From a virus, in IMG/VR virus record IMGVR_UViG_3300030329_004342, positions 1-33,634 of that record: DNA of 33,634 nucleotides. One strand, 5' to 3'. The notes beneath the pieces were generated by a model that was not told where the DNA came from, made no database searches, and was given only the letters and a program-made list of their open reading frames with translations. Positions 7,389-15,857 of the stretch are shown in pieces. Position 1 is the stretch's first letter, and each line of letters starts with the position of its first letter. Made by a program: the position numbers and the translations under genes.

Positions 7389-10300
7389 ATGATAAAGGTT
7401 GATTATAACTATGCGTATTTTATTTTGACAAGCAATTTAACAAATATTATCCCAGTAATAAAAATAGATACGGATTTATATTTATCTACTATCGCTATTG
7501 CAATTGGAGATGGCAAAAAAACATACCCTCTTTTAAAAGGTTTTCCGCTTATAGATAAGAAAGTTGATTTCCAGAAAAGCAAAGTCACAAGCGGGGGGTT
7601 GAGTTTTAATGTAGATAACTCGATAATTAGTGGATTTTCTTTTGATGCATTATTAAAAAAGCATACATCGTTTTTAAGTTCTTCCGGTATAAAGCTAACT
7701 GGCTTATCAATTGAATTATTTTATGCAGTGCCTGTTGTTCAAAATGATTATGATCCTGAGATGGAAGCAAGTAACCCTGATGATGCGGGGCTAAAGGCGG
7801 GGAGCTATAAATCATATACATTATTGGAATCGCATTACAAGGGTACTATCCAGAGCATCAAAGTTAAAAATAAAATTTGCTCTATTCAGGCAGTGGATGG
7901 GTTGAATGTAGATCAAAAGGGAGGAATGGTACCATACAACCCTGATTATGCATCAGCATACGGAGTAGATTTAAAAGATGTACCTTTGGGAAAAAATCAA
8001 GAAAGAAAATACTCAATAGAAGATTTAAATATATTTGACCAATATTACATTGAAGACCCTTCAAACCTAATCAACATTAAGTATTGGGATAGTGAGGCAA
8101 GTGATTATTTTCACATTAAGCCTTTTATGGACATAAATTACCTTAAATATGACCTTCCGCAAGAAGTGTTGGCTGTGATTTATGATTTAGGGCTTTACCC
8201 TTCTGATGCTTTAAATGTTGGAGCTCAGCAGTATGTGTGGAATGGGAGATTCGTTGATTTAGGCTATGAAGGATCTGATTTTACCAACCATATCGCAACT
8301 GCAAATGCAGTAGAAGTGCACAGAGTTGTTTACCCTGAATACAATGAGCTGAAGATTGGAAAAGAGCATAATTATTATGAAAGAAGAACATATTTACCAT
8401 TAACACCAACAGCTCACACATCAACTGAGCCAGATTGGGTAATGAGATCCGTATTTGACTTAACAGGAGCAGAAGGGGTTGGACTCTCTACTATTGTACC
8501 GGGAACATTAGCAAATATTAATTCCGGGCAAGGTGCATTAGAGGTGCGGGGTGCTGAGTGCAGAATGTTATATAATAATGCAGGGTCTGGAATGGGAGAC
8601 CCTGCCGTTTGGGAAATGTTTAATATTTCTTTTGGGTTTGTAATGCCTCCGCAAAATTCTGTAAGCGGATGGGACAATTCTTGTTTAATACCTTTAGTAA
8701 AATACCAGATGCATATGAAACAAGTAACTAAAGCTTTTTATACTGAATACGGTGGAACGTTAGAGAATAAGTGGCATCATACCTCTCCGGAAGAATATGG
8801 GGGCATACATATTGGGGGAATATTAAATTCACTACCATATGATGAGGATGTTTTATCAAATCACGGATTAAATCCAGAAAACTTATTTCATATACAAGGA
8901 TCTTCAGATGATGTACAAACCGGACAATTAAAAGCAATTAATTGTGGACAAGATGCAGATACTAATACTACTGGAGCAACAGCTACTGCGAGTTGGAATG
9001 AAGGGAATTACCCAGAAATAAATTGCAATAACGTTATTCAGGATGCAGAGATGGATGATTATTTAACATTGTTTCCAAATAATACAGAAAGGTATAGGAT
9101 ATATGACGAATATACTCAGCCGGGTTCTTTCTTCTTAGAAGAACAGGCAGGGTTTGGGCAAGAAAGTTCAGGGAATAAGGTTTCCAGATTTCAATTGGGG
9201 ATGCTTTATTATAGTGAAAATATTAATTTTCCAGATGGAGAAATCACAAGAGAGGCAATGGGCAAGGGTAGCATTGTTGCAAATTTTGATGCAGATGTTC
9301 ATTATATGGGATATTTGCAAACATTTCCGGCAACGTTGAACGATAAAATATTAGTAGCTGACATTAAAGAGGGGAGAAAAGATGACTCTAGTCTTTACTC
9401 ATCAAGCAATTTACTACCATTTATTATCAAAGATATTGCTAAAAATGAAGCGGGCAGGCAGACAGGTTCAAATATGTTTTGGGGCAATGGATCGGATGCA
9501 GATATACAAAAGATGAAAAAAGTTTTCGAGCTATGGAAATTATTGGGTAGCTCAAATATCCCACCAGTAAATGATTTATACTCAACTATGCTTGGGGACT
9601 ACTCTTACGTTCTATATGAACAGCGACCATATAAAGAAGAAATTGAAAAATTATTAAAATATACTCCCGGCTTTATTGCTTATGAGGGGGATGAAATCAG
9701 ATTTAAATATATATTGCCATTATATGGTATCAATTCGCATCAGGGCAGTTACGGCAATATTAGCAGTACCTATTTTGAAGATTTAGTTGATTATTTTAAA
9801 ATTTCTGCATCTGATGTAATTAGTATGGATTTTGAAAAAACCCCAATTGAAAAAGTTATTAGTAACGTTACTTACGATTATAGATGGAGGCAGGCACAAG
9901 AAACATACACACGGTCTGGCTCCTATGATATAAAAGAGGCTTACGATTCTTCTTTGGAATTAGCCAGCGATAGCTGGGATGATATAAAATTTGACACTAT
10001 TAATGACCATCAAAATAATTATCCACGAATATCATTTCTAGTTACAGAAGGGGAAGGTACTTTAAATTTTAAAGATCTGGAAATGGACAAATTCATATTT
10101 GGAATGAAACCCGGTAATAATGACAGCCAATACCAACCTCCACAATGGAACAATGGACATACTCATCTTTGCGGGTTTACAGTATATATGGATAATGGAG
10201 AAGCACTTACTTCTTTTATATACAATGGAAGATCTGGTAACGATACAGATTATTATAGCCCTTTTCCTTCTTACAACAACCCATTTGGATATTATTTAGA

Positions 10301-12506
10301 AGGAGAAACTACAACAGCATTTGGGCTTACATCTGATGGTGGCTGGCACTGGATGCAAAATGATGATAGATATAATAACCCGTTAGATCCTAACGACCCA
10401 ATGTATAGCATTGATTTGGCTCAGGTTGTTAGAATAGACATACACGATGTGTGGTATGCAAATACTTTTGGAAGTGATGGACAAAGATTTTACAGATCTA
10501 ATGATAGGCTTCAAGGCAACAGAAGGATGTCGCAAGTTGGCTATGCAGACGATGAAGACCCTTCGCATCGCAACTGTTACGAAAAAATATTATCATATAG
10601 TGCCAATGACTATTATAATTGGAATAGTGCTTTTTCGAATGGAGCAACCTTTACTGCAACACGATTGACAGACGAGGAGGTTGTAGAATGGGAAGATGAA
10701 TATTACTATGAAGACACGGAGCCGGAAGATGATGGGGAAGGAACTGGAGACGATACTACTGGCGATGACCAAGATGATGTACAGGAAGATTATGAAGGCG
10801 AAGAGTTTGAAGATTTTGATCCGGGAGAAGATTGGGATCATTACGAAGAGCCAGCAGATGAGGGAGAAAATTTATTTGAATTTACAGATGGTGCTTGGTA
10901 TAGATATACTAATTATTATCCTAAAGAAGAATTGCACGAACACATAGAAATACCATTTACTGATAGTCCTGAAACAGCTAGATTTATAGCACGAAATTAT
11001 GTGCATAGGAAATGCAACCCAGATACTGTTATAAAATTAACATTGCCTATGAAATATTCTTTGATTGAGGTTGGGGATGTTCTCTGGTTTGATGGTTTGG
11101 TTAAAAATGAAAAGATGTTTGATATGGACTACTCGTTCTGGGGCTACGTAAAGGATTTATCTACATACTATGGATTTGAAAATGACACGTTTGAGAATGT
11201 TTTAAATTATGTTGAAAATGGACAGCTTGTAACTCCATTTTTTATTGTTAGCAAAACAGAGAATTATGGAAACCAAATCAAGATGGAAGCTATTCAGGCA
11301 CGACACTATACAGGGTTACAGGCAATAGACCCCTTTTCTGTGCAAAATCAAGGCTCTGATTTTTTAAAATTTTACCCTAACGTTCTTCAGCATTTAGGAG
11401 AGCCACCTGATTCAAATGAGATTGCTTTGGAATTTGAGCCGGGCGATGGCGGAGAGACACCTGATTTAGTTGAAGATTATGTTGAAGAATATAATTTAAA
11501 CAATGAGGGGGCTTTGCTTGGGTGTTTTAGTTCTGAGCCTATGATATTAAATATGACACTTAACACTTTTGTTGAAAATACTAGCGATTACTCAGAAGCA
11601 TCTCCGGTTTTATATGATCAGTTAGCTAATAGCACGGAATCAATAGACAAATTTCTTCGGTTTCCTTCGCAAACATCTGATTTATTTAGAATGACATCCG
11701 GATCTGCTTCGAATTATAACGACCATTATGTTGGGGAGTTTGAACTTGGGAATTTAGGAATGGGATATTTAAATAATTGGCAACAATTTGGGCATTTGTA
11801 TGGTTTATTTTTTGCTAGCATTTATTGGTGTTTACAGCCTGAAGGATTTCCGACTTTTGAGGAACTCGGAGAAATGTGCATTGCAGAAGGATCTGGAATT
11901 ATAAATAATGATTTCAAAAAAACAGCCTTAGTTATTACAACTCCATCAACGCAAATATTTTACGAGTTAGTGCCTAATTATAGCCACGAAAATGGGGAAG
12001 CCTTTGACTCTTTGCAAGTTAGAACGATTCAAGATGGGGAGGATATTGTATGGGCTATATATGAATATGATGCTCTATCTACAAATAATTTTCAGCCTAT
12101 TAGTGTTAAATATGTATATGATGGCTCTGGGGATTATGTTGATTTTACTAATGCTAATTCTGATAATGCTGACAACTTTACTGCTATTGTAGATCATTTT
12201 TATAATATTCCTTTAGAGTCTGGGCAATCTATTGAATTTAAAAATTGCACAACCTTAAATTTGTTTGCCGTTAGCACATTTGTTGGGGAAGATATTATTA
12301 TAACATATACGGAACAGCCAGAAGCAGAGGTATTAGTTGGAGATATTAATGCAGATGGAATTGTAAACATTTTAGATGTGGTAATTTTGATCAATATGGT
12401 TTTAGGTAATATTGAAGCAGATATAGCTACTGGAGATATTAGTGGGGATGGAATAATAAATATATTAGATGTTGTACAGCTTATGACAATAGTATTGGAG
12501 CAATAA
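7389..12506 (+). CDS. Giant tail-tip / receptor-binding protein with C-terminal dockerin repeats
   Basis: A 1705-residue protein directly after the tape measure, where tail hub or tip proteins sit. The ATG at 7389 is the first usable one; an ATG at 7385 gives only a few codons. Residues about 1-200 and 1170-1320 (PMKYSLIEVGDVLWFDG, FFIVSKTENYGNQIKMEAIQ) look like the hub-domain strands of siphovirus tip proteins. Residues about 1095-1163 are extremely acidic, mostly Asp/Glu/Tyr/Gly. Residues 1650-1705 hold two dockerin-type I repeats, each with a calcium loop: D1652-N1654-D1656-N1660-D1663 and D1684-S1686-D1688-N1692-D1695, each followed by a hydrophobic helix; the protein ends at the second repeat. 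It probably builds the tail tip and binds the host surface. The dockerin part is clear; its function here is inferred. Confidence 0.8.
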   Translation: MIKVDYNYAYFILTSNLTNIIPVIKIDTDLYLSTIAIAIGDGKKTYPLLKGFPLIDKKVDFQKSKVTSGGLSFNVDNSIISGFSFDALLKKHTSFLSSSGIKLTGLSIELFYAVPVVQNDYDPEMEASNPDDAGLKAGSYKSYTLLESHYKGTIQSIKVKNKICSIQAVDGLNVDQKGGMVPYNPDYASAYGVDLKDVPLGKNQERKYSIEDLNIFDQYYIEDPSNLINIKYWDSEASDYFHIKPFMDINYLKYDLPQEVLAVIYDLGLYPSDALNVGAQQYVWNGRFVDLGYEGSDFTNHIATANAVEVHRVVYPEYNELKIGKEHNYYERRTYLPLTPTAHTSTEPDWVMRSVFDLTGAEGVGLSTIVPGTLANINSGQGALEVRGAECRMLYNNAGSGMGDPAVWEMFNISFGFVMPPQNSVSGWDNSCLIPLVKYQMHMKQVTKAFYTEYGGTLENKWHHTSPEEYGGIHIGGILNSLPYDEDVLSNHGLNPENLFHIQGSSDDVQTGQLKAINCGQDADTNTTGATATASWNEGNYPEINCNNVIQDAEMDDYLTLFPNNTERYRIYDEYTQPGSFFLEEQAGFGQESSGNKVSRFQLGMLYYSENINFPDGEITREAMGKGSIVANFDADVHYMGYLQTFPATLNDKILVADIKEGRKDDSSLYSSSNLLPFIIKDIAKNEAGRQTGSNMFWGNGSDADIQKMKKVFELWKLLGSSNIPPVNDLYSTMLGDYSYVLYEQRPYKEEIEKLLKYTPGFIAYEGDEIRFKYILPLYGINSHQGSYGNISSTYFEDLVDYFKISASDVISMDFEKTPIEKVISNVTYDYRWRQAQETYTRSGSYDIKEAYDSSLELASDSWDDIKFDTINDHQNNYPRISFLVTEGEGTLNFKDLEMDKFIFGMKPGNNDSQYQPPQWNNGHTHLCGFTVYMDNGEALTSFIYNGRSGNDTDYYSPFPSYNNPFGYYLEGETTTAFGLTSDGGWHWMQNDDRYNNPLDPNDPMYSIDLAQVVRIDIHDVWYANTFGSDGQRFYRSNDRLQGNRRMSQVGYADDEDPSHRNCYEKILSYSANDYYNWNSAFSNGATFTATRLTDEEVVEWEDEYYYEDTEPEDDGEGTGDDTTGDDQDDVQEDYEGEEFEDFDPGEDWDHYEEPADEGENLFEFTDGAWYRYTNYYPKEELHEHIEIPFTDSPETARFIARNYVHRKCNPDTVIKLTLPMKYSLIEVGDVLWFDGLVKNEKMFDMDYSFWGYVKDLSTYYGFENDTFENVLNYVENGQLVTPFFIVSKTENYGNQIKMEAIQARHYTGLQAIDPFSVQNQGSDFLKFYPNVLQHLGEPPDSNEIALEFEPGDGGETPDLVEDYVEEYNLNNEGALLGCFSSEPMILNMTLNTFVENTSDYSEASPVLYDQLANSTESIDKFLRFPSQTSDLFRMTSGSASNYNDHYVGEFELGNLGMGYLNNWQQFGHLYGLFFASIYWCLQPEGFPTFEELGEMCIAEGSGIINNDFKKTALVITTPSTQIFYELVPNYSHENGEAFDSLQVRTIQDGEDIVWAIYEYDALSTNNFQPISVKYVYDGSGDYVDFTNANSDNADNFTAIVDHFYNIPLESGQSIEFKNCTTLNLFAVSTFVGEDIIITYTEQPEAEVLVGDINADGIVNILDVVILINMVLGNIEADIATGDISGDGIINILDVVQLMTIVLEQ

Positions 12507-13157
12507 ATGAGATATAAAACAAAAAGCAGTAAAAAGTTTGTGCAAGGAAAAAGCAAAATAAAATTTATGAAAGAGATAGGAGAAAGCCCTACATATATTA
12601 ATATTCAGTATGGCGATGGATATGTGAACATTGAATCCAACTCGTACAATTTTGGAGCAATAGAGATTTATTATGAGGGAAAGAATTTAAAAATTGATTC
12701 TTTGACAGAAGGCTGGCTACTTGGAGATAATGGAAATAGATTGATATTAGTAAACTTAAATAATACTCCGATACAAACTACAATGCTGGCTTATACTGGA
12801 AGGATTGAGATAAAATCTGCCATAGCAGTAACGTGGGGTTTAGATTATGTTCCGGCATCTATTATTGACAAAAGCTCTGAAAAAACATCAAAGCTCGCTG
12901 GAAGTATAAACCAGATGGGTACTCCTTTTGCAAATATGGGCAAAGATGGATTTGTTGGATCTAAAGGAAGCACGACCAAGCGAGGAGAATTATTGACAAA
13001 ATTAAAAAGACAAGCATTTGTTCAATCAGGAATAAAGTTTTCAATCATAGAAGGAGGAGGAGGTACGATACAATCTGAAGATTGGGAGGAGACTGATTGG
13101 GATGAGATAAAAAATGAATCTGGAGGCTTTATACCTCTGGGAAGGGGTGGCAGATAA
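12507..13157 (+). CDS. Tail-associated protein of unknown function, 216 residues
   Basis: Starts immediately after the stop of the tail-tip gene with no gap, so it is probably co-translated. The N-terminus is basic (MRYKTKSSKKFVQGKSKIKF), the middle is beta-rich (YINIQYGDGYVNIESNSYNF), and the C-terminus has a glycine-rich turn (IIEGGGGTI) and an acidic patch (SEDWEETDWDEIKNE), ending GRGGR. I do not recognise a family. The position between two large tail proteins suggests a tail-tip or fibre component. Confidence 0.6.
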   Translation: MRYKTKSSKKFVQGKSKIKFMKEIGESPTYINIQYGDGYVNIESNSYNFGAIEIYYEGKNLKIDSLTEGWLLGDNGNRLILVNLNNTPIQTTMLAYTGRIEIKSAIAVTWGLDYVPASIIDKSSEKTSKLAGSINQMGTPFANMGKDGFVGSKGSTTKRGELLTKLKRQAFVQSGIKFSIIEGGGGTIQSEDWEETDWDEIKNESGGFIPLGRGGR

Positions 13158-14396
13158 ATGGCAAATTTAGTACCGGGCAAAATAGGAATTTTTACTAATT
13201 TTATTTTTCAGCAATATGCTATGGGCAACAAATTCAAGATTGAGTTTTATGTTGATGGAACTTTAGTATCAGAAAATAGAATTGATGACATAGGAAGATT
13301 TTTAAACGATCCTTACTCAGATAAGTATATTATAACAGATTCATCAGTTACAGAAAAAGTATCTTATAAAATAATTTTTGACCATTATATTCCAGTTCAG
13401 CATCTGCAAAGTATTAATTATGTAGCATTTGCCGGGCATAATTTCAATTCTTCTATTTTTGCAAGTGGGAGATGTGAGATAAGTTGGGGGAAAATAGTAC
13501 GATCAGATACAGGAGCTCAGGTAAGTGCTATCCACCATTACACAAGTTCGCAAATGATTGGGGGAGAGCTTCGGAGTTTACAATCTATTACTGACGGATT
13601 TTCTGGGGTAAATATTGGAATAAAAGGAGACGGATTTGGGCTGAGTAGTTTTAAAGGCTATGATCACGTTGATTACATTGAGGAAAGCGGGACTCGGATT
13701 TCTTTAATGACTAAAGAGATATGGGTTGAACTTTATAAATCAGATTCAAATGCTGTAACTTTTGGTACGGGAACAGATATACGAAACCCTATTTTAAATT
13801 CTATAATGATTGGAAACCATTGGAAATCAGACAGAGAACCAAATACTGGATCAAGTGTTTCTTTAGATTCTAACCATTACACCGTGAAAAAGACAACGGG
13901 CGGTAAAGATATTATAAATACTAATTATCTAGGCAGACCAATGTTTTCGCAAGCAGAAAGGCTACCAGCATTTGAACTTCTGGATGATACGAGTGGATCT
14001 GGTGTTAATTGGGGGAATTGGAAAAATAGACCCAATATATTTACAAGCCTACCTAGAAAATCTTTTAAATGCAATTTTAACTATTTTGACGTTGATAAAA
14101 TATTTCCAGACCATTTGGCTCAAGTTGGACACAACAACGATTATTTGTATAGCTCTGTTTATAGTGGAACGGGGACATACGATTCTTTTTATGAAGCAGT
14201 TATTTATCCGACAATTAATGGGCAGTGCTCTGTATTGTTTTGCTTTTCTACAAATGATGAATCAGAAGATACTGGAGTGATGGGCATCGATCCTTCGTCT
14301 TTTTGTATGGCTCGGCTCTCAGGGAATGAACTTAATTTTCAGGAGGTTGCCCCAAATCTTTACGACATAGCAATAGAAGTTGAGGAAATATGGTAG
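13158..14396 (+). CDS. Probable tail fibre/tip protein, 412 residues
   Basis: Begins right after the preceding stop (no gap) and is the last gene of the virion block before the 332-base non-coding stretch. The sequence is rich in aromatic residues, Ser, Gly and Asn, and appears largely beta-stranded. The middle repeats short glycine turns (FSGVNIGIKGDGFGLSSFKG). Similar single-copy beta proteins after the tail tip act as distal tail or receptor-binding components in other siphoviruses. No named family is recognised; the structural role is inferred from position and composition. Confidence 0.55.
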   Translation: MANLVPGKIGIFTNFIFQQYAMGNKFKIEFYVDGTLVSENRIDDIGRFLNDPYSDKYIITDSSVTEKVSYKIIFDHYIPVQHLQSINYVAFAGHNFNSSIFASGRCEISWGKIVRSDTGAQVSAIHHYTSSQMIGGELRSLQSITDGFSGVNIGIKGDGFGLSSFKGYDHVDYIEESGTRISLMTKEIWVELYKSDSNAVTFGTGTDIRNPILNSIMIGNHWKSDREPNTGSSVSLDSNHYTVKKTTGGKDIINTNYLGRPMFSQAERLPAFELLDDTSGSGVNWGNWKNRPNIFTSLPRKSFKCNFNYFDVDKIFPDHLAQVGHNNDYLYSSVYSGTGTYDSFYEAVIYPTINGQCSVLFCFSTNDESEDTGVMGIDPSSFCMARLSGNELNFQEVAPNLYDIAIEVEEIW

Positions 14397-14404
14397 TATA
14401 AAAT

Positions 14405-14483
14405 TACCCTGCTGGAGCCTGTTGATGAATAGCAACTACATCCTTCTTCTTCCTCCATCCCGCAAAAACACTCTGGCAGGGTA
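14405..14483 (+). ncRNA. Candidate structured RNA or late-operon 3' end
   Basis: TACCCTGC (14405-14412) pairs perfectly with GCAGGGTA (14476-14483). Between them lie a small hairpin GTTG/CAAC (14421-14424 with 14433-14436) and a long pyrimidine-rich strand (CATCCTTCTTCTTCCTCC). The element starts 8 bases after the last tail gene. The 63-base loop is too large for a classic Rho-independent terminator and no clear T-tract follows. It may protect the 3' end of the late mRNA or act as a small RNA. Confidence 0.4.
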
Positions 14484-14639
14484 TAGTATTTTACAAATCT
14501 TTCTTACAGAAAAGTGTGACCAATTCCATTTAATGATTTAATCAAATGGATTTGCTGATCTGGGCAAATGCATTAGCTAAAACCAAACCATTTCTTTACA
14601 TTAAATAAAAAAAAGCTTGTTTAAAACTTTATTTCTTTA

Positions 14640-14653
14640 TACTTTATAAAGTA
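14640..14653 (+). promoter_or_regulatory. Perfect palindrome TACTTTATAAAGTA, candidate early promoter/operator
   Basis: This 14-bp perfect palindrome lies 75 bases before the first early gene. Its left ten bases (TACTTTATAA) recur at 15235-15244 upstream of the second early transcription unit, where they run into TATAAT. The shared element in two early leaders, both also ending in the same GGAAAAGGAGAAACAATG, points to a common promoter or regulator site. No standard -35 box at good spacing is visible. Confidence 0.35.
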
Positions 14654-14728
14654 AGTTGGGTGCTTTTTGACATAGTTGGTTTGGGGTATTAGGCAACATT
14701 GCCTTTAACTTAAGGAAAAGGAGAAACA

Positions 14729-15094
14729 ATGGAAAATCCAAATGGAAAAACAGTAGCTCAAAAGATGTACGAGAAATTTGCTATGCTGACTAAAACGTTA
14801 TTGCTCAGCAAAAAGGCAAAATCGGTGGTAACAGTAATGCGAGCTATAGATCGGAGTGACAATGAATCTCTGGTAATATGTTTGGATACAAAAAAAGCGA
14901 TTATCCCGATAGCAAAATTGCTATCAGCAGAAGAATGTAGATCATTCGATTATGATCGCTATACTCACGAAGAAGTGACAAAAGTATTCTGGGATCTTTT
15001 ATCGAAAGATAAACGAGTAACACCAGATGATTTCAATTGCATTAGCCGGTATGGAGAAGAGCAATTTGAATCACTACTAAAGTCGTGGGACTAG
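14729..15094 (+). CDS. First early gene, unknown function, 121 residues
   Basis: ATG 14729 follows a strong ribosome binding site (AAGGAAAAGGAGAAACA). The product starts MENPNGKTVAQKMYEKFAML, appears helical with a central strand pair (ESLVICLDTKKAIIPIAKLL), and ends in an acidic-aromatic helix. No family is recognised. It stands alone between two non-coding gaps, with a promoter-like palindrome upstream and a structured segment downstream, so it may be its own early transcription unit. First early genes of phages often redirect host machinery, but nothing in the sequence shows what this one targets. Confidence 0.7.
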   Translation: MENPNGKTVAQKMYEKFAMLTKTLLLSKKAKSVVTVMRAIDRSDNESLVICLDTKKAIIPIAKLLSAEECRSFDYDRYTHEEVTKVFWDLLSKDKRVTPDDFNCISRYGEEQFESLLKSWD

Positions 15095-15099
15095 CCTGA

Positions 15100-15157
15100 C
15101 TGACGAGTCCTGAATGGATGAAACCCCCGCCCCCTTCTTTTAAGAGGGGGGCTTGGG
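15100..15157 (+). ncRNA. Hammerhead-like core followed by a GC-rich hairpin
   Basis: CTGACGA (15100-15106), a 4-bp stem GTCC/GGAT with loop TGAAT (15107-15119), and GAAAC (15120-15124) reproduce the order of the hammerhead ribozyme core (CUGANGA, stem II, GAAA). Next comes a C5/G5 hairpin (15130-15134 with 15146-15150), striking in such an AT-rich genome. I cannot find the required UH cleavage site with matching stems I and III, so activity is doubtful. The segment may instead be a terminator-like or mRNA-stabilising structure; no T-tract follows. Confidence 0.3.
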
Positions 15158-15211
15158 CGACAAAGCAGATTTATACTGATTGAATTATTTTATATTTTTT
15201 AAAGAAAGTGC

Positions 15212-15245
15212 TTTACAATGTGTAAAATTATTAGTACTTTATAAT
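15212..15245 (+). promoter_or_regulatory. Candidate promoter with operator dyad
   Basis: TTTACA-ATG-TGTAAA (15212-15226) is a perfect 6+3+6 dyad, and TATAAT follows at 15240-15245. The dyad sits where a regulator would cover the -35 zone. The leader then carries a small hairpin TCCGGA/TCCGGG around 15250-15270 and the ribosome binding site of the gene at 15298. The -35 match at proper spacing is poor, so the promoter call is tentative. Confidence 0.4.
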
Positions 15246-15297
15246 ATCGGCTCCGGAAAAGAATCCGGGCTTATTAAAAAAAGGAAAAGGAGAAACA

Positions 15298-15609
15298 ATG
15301 AAGAAGACAATAAAGACAGCATTATCATATGAAGAATCAAAACTAATATTTTTAATATTAACTAAGAAGCTGGGATATAAGAAAAGCGATATATTGAACG
15401 ATCCAGATCCAGCAAAATCAAATTTTAATAAATTATTATTGGACAGCGATGTAATGCTCAAAGTTGCTGAAATAGCCTTTAAATTAAAACCATCTACAAT
15501 GAAAGGTTGGGATGATGCAGAAAAAGCCGTATTTGGAGTTGTGGACAAGTTTGGTGGCTCTATGAGTGATTTTGTAAACTTTCAAACAATCGAACAAGAG
15601 GTTATATAA
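15298..15609 (+). CDS. Early protein of unknown function, 103 residues
   Basis: ATG 15298 follows the same ribosome binding leader (GGAAAAGGAGAAACA) as the gene at 14729. The product is mainly helical (EESKLIFLILTKKLGYKKSD, DVMLKVAEIAFKLKPSTMKG) with no Cys or obvious motif. It begins a tightly packed run of early genes: the next gene overlaps by one base (TAATG), followed by two tiny membrane-protein genes. No family is recognised. Confidence 0.68.
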   Translation: MKKTIKTALSYEESKLIFLILTKKLGYKKSDILNDPDPAKSNFNKLLLDSDVMLKVAEIAFKLKPSTMKGWDDAEKAVFGVVDKFGGSMSDFVNFQTIEQEVI

Positions 15610-15857
15610 TGGCTGACAATATGAAATTAAATAAAATTGTAAATGCTTTATTAAGAGAGGAGAGTTGGGTATTTCATAAATGGATTGCGACCAATTCAAT
15701 GGTGCGAATATCTATACGAAACGGCTATGCTGGATTAAAAGAAAGAATCAAAATTATCCAGATATTAAGAAAAAGCAAACAAGTGGAATTGGTAGGACTA
15801 GATCAATTGGATGATTCTTTGGTTTTATCAATAAAAAAAGGGAAGGGGCTTGCATAA
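15609..15857 (+). CDS. Early protein of unknown function, 82 residues, basic
   Basis: Overlaps both neighbours by one base (TAATG at 15609 and 15857), indicating translational coupling. The product has a helical N-terminal half (ADNMKLNKIVNALLREESWV) and a basic C-terminal half (RNGYAGLKERIKIIQILRKS, then LVLSIKKGKGLA), which would fit a small nucleic-acid or host-protein binding factor. No known family is recognised. Confidence 0.65.
   Translation: MADNMKLNKIVNALLREESWVFHKWIATNSMVRISIRNGYAGLKERIKIIQILRKSKQVELVGLDQLDDSLVLSIKKGKGLA

Larger units (their letters stand above)
14397..14728 (+). other. Non-coding stretch between the virion and early blocks
   Basis: I find no convincing gene in these 332 bases on either strand. 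They hold the long-range stem at 14405-14483, then about 150 very AT-rich bases, the 14-bp palindrome at 14640-14653, and the ribosome binding site AAGGAAAAGGAGAAACA directly before the gene at 14729. It is the largest gap in the genome. It is the natural place for the end of the late transcript and the start of early transcription. Confidence 0.7.

Noticed and set aside
9154-9339. Small plus-strand frame inside the tail-tip gene
   Set aside because: It is in a different frame wholly within a long, well-supported gene and has no ribosome binding site; the same applies to the frames at 10447, 10696, 11992 and 13972.
12200-12556. 118-residue minus-strand frame over the end of the tail-tip gene
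   Set aside because: It is the antisense shadow of the dockerin repeats, with low-complexity Ile/Thr/Ser composition and no ribosome binding site.
15120-15160. Rho-independent terminator
   Set aside because: The hairpin is strong, but neither strand has the T-run that should follow it.
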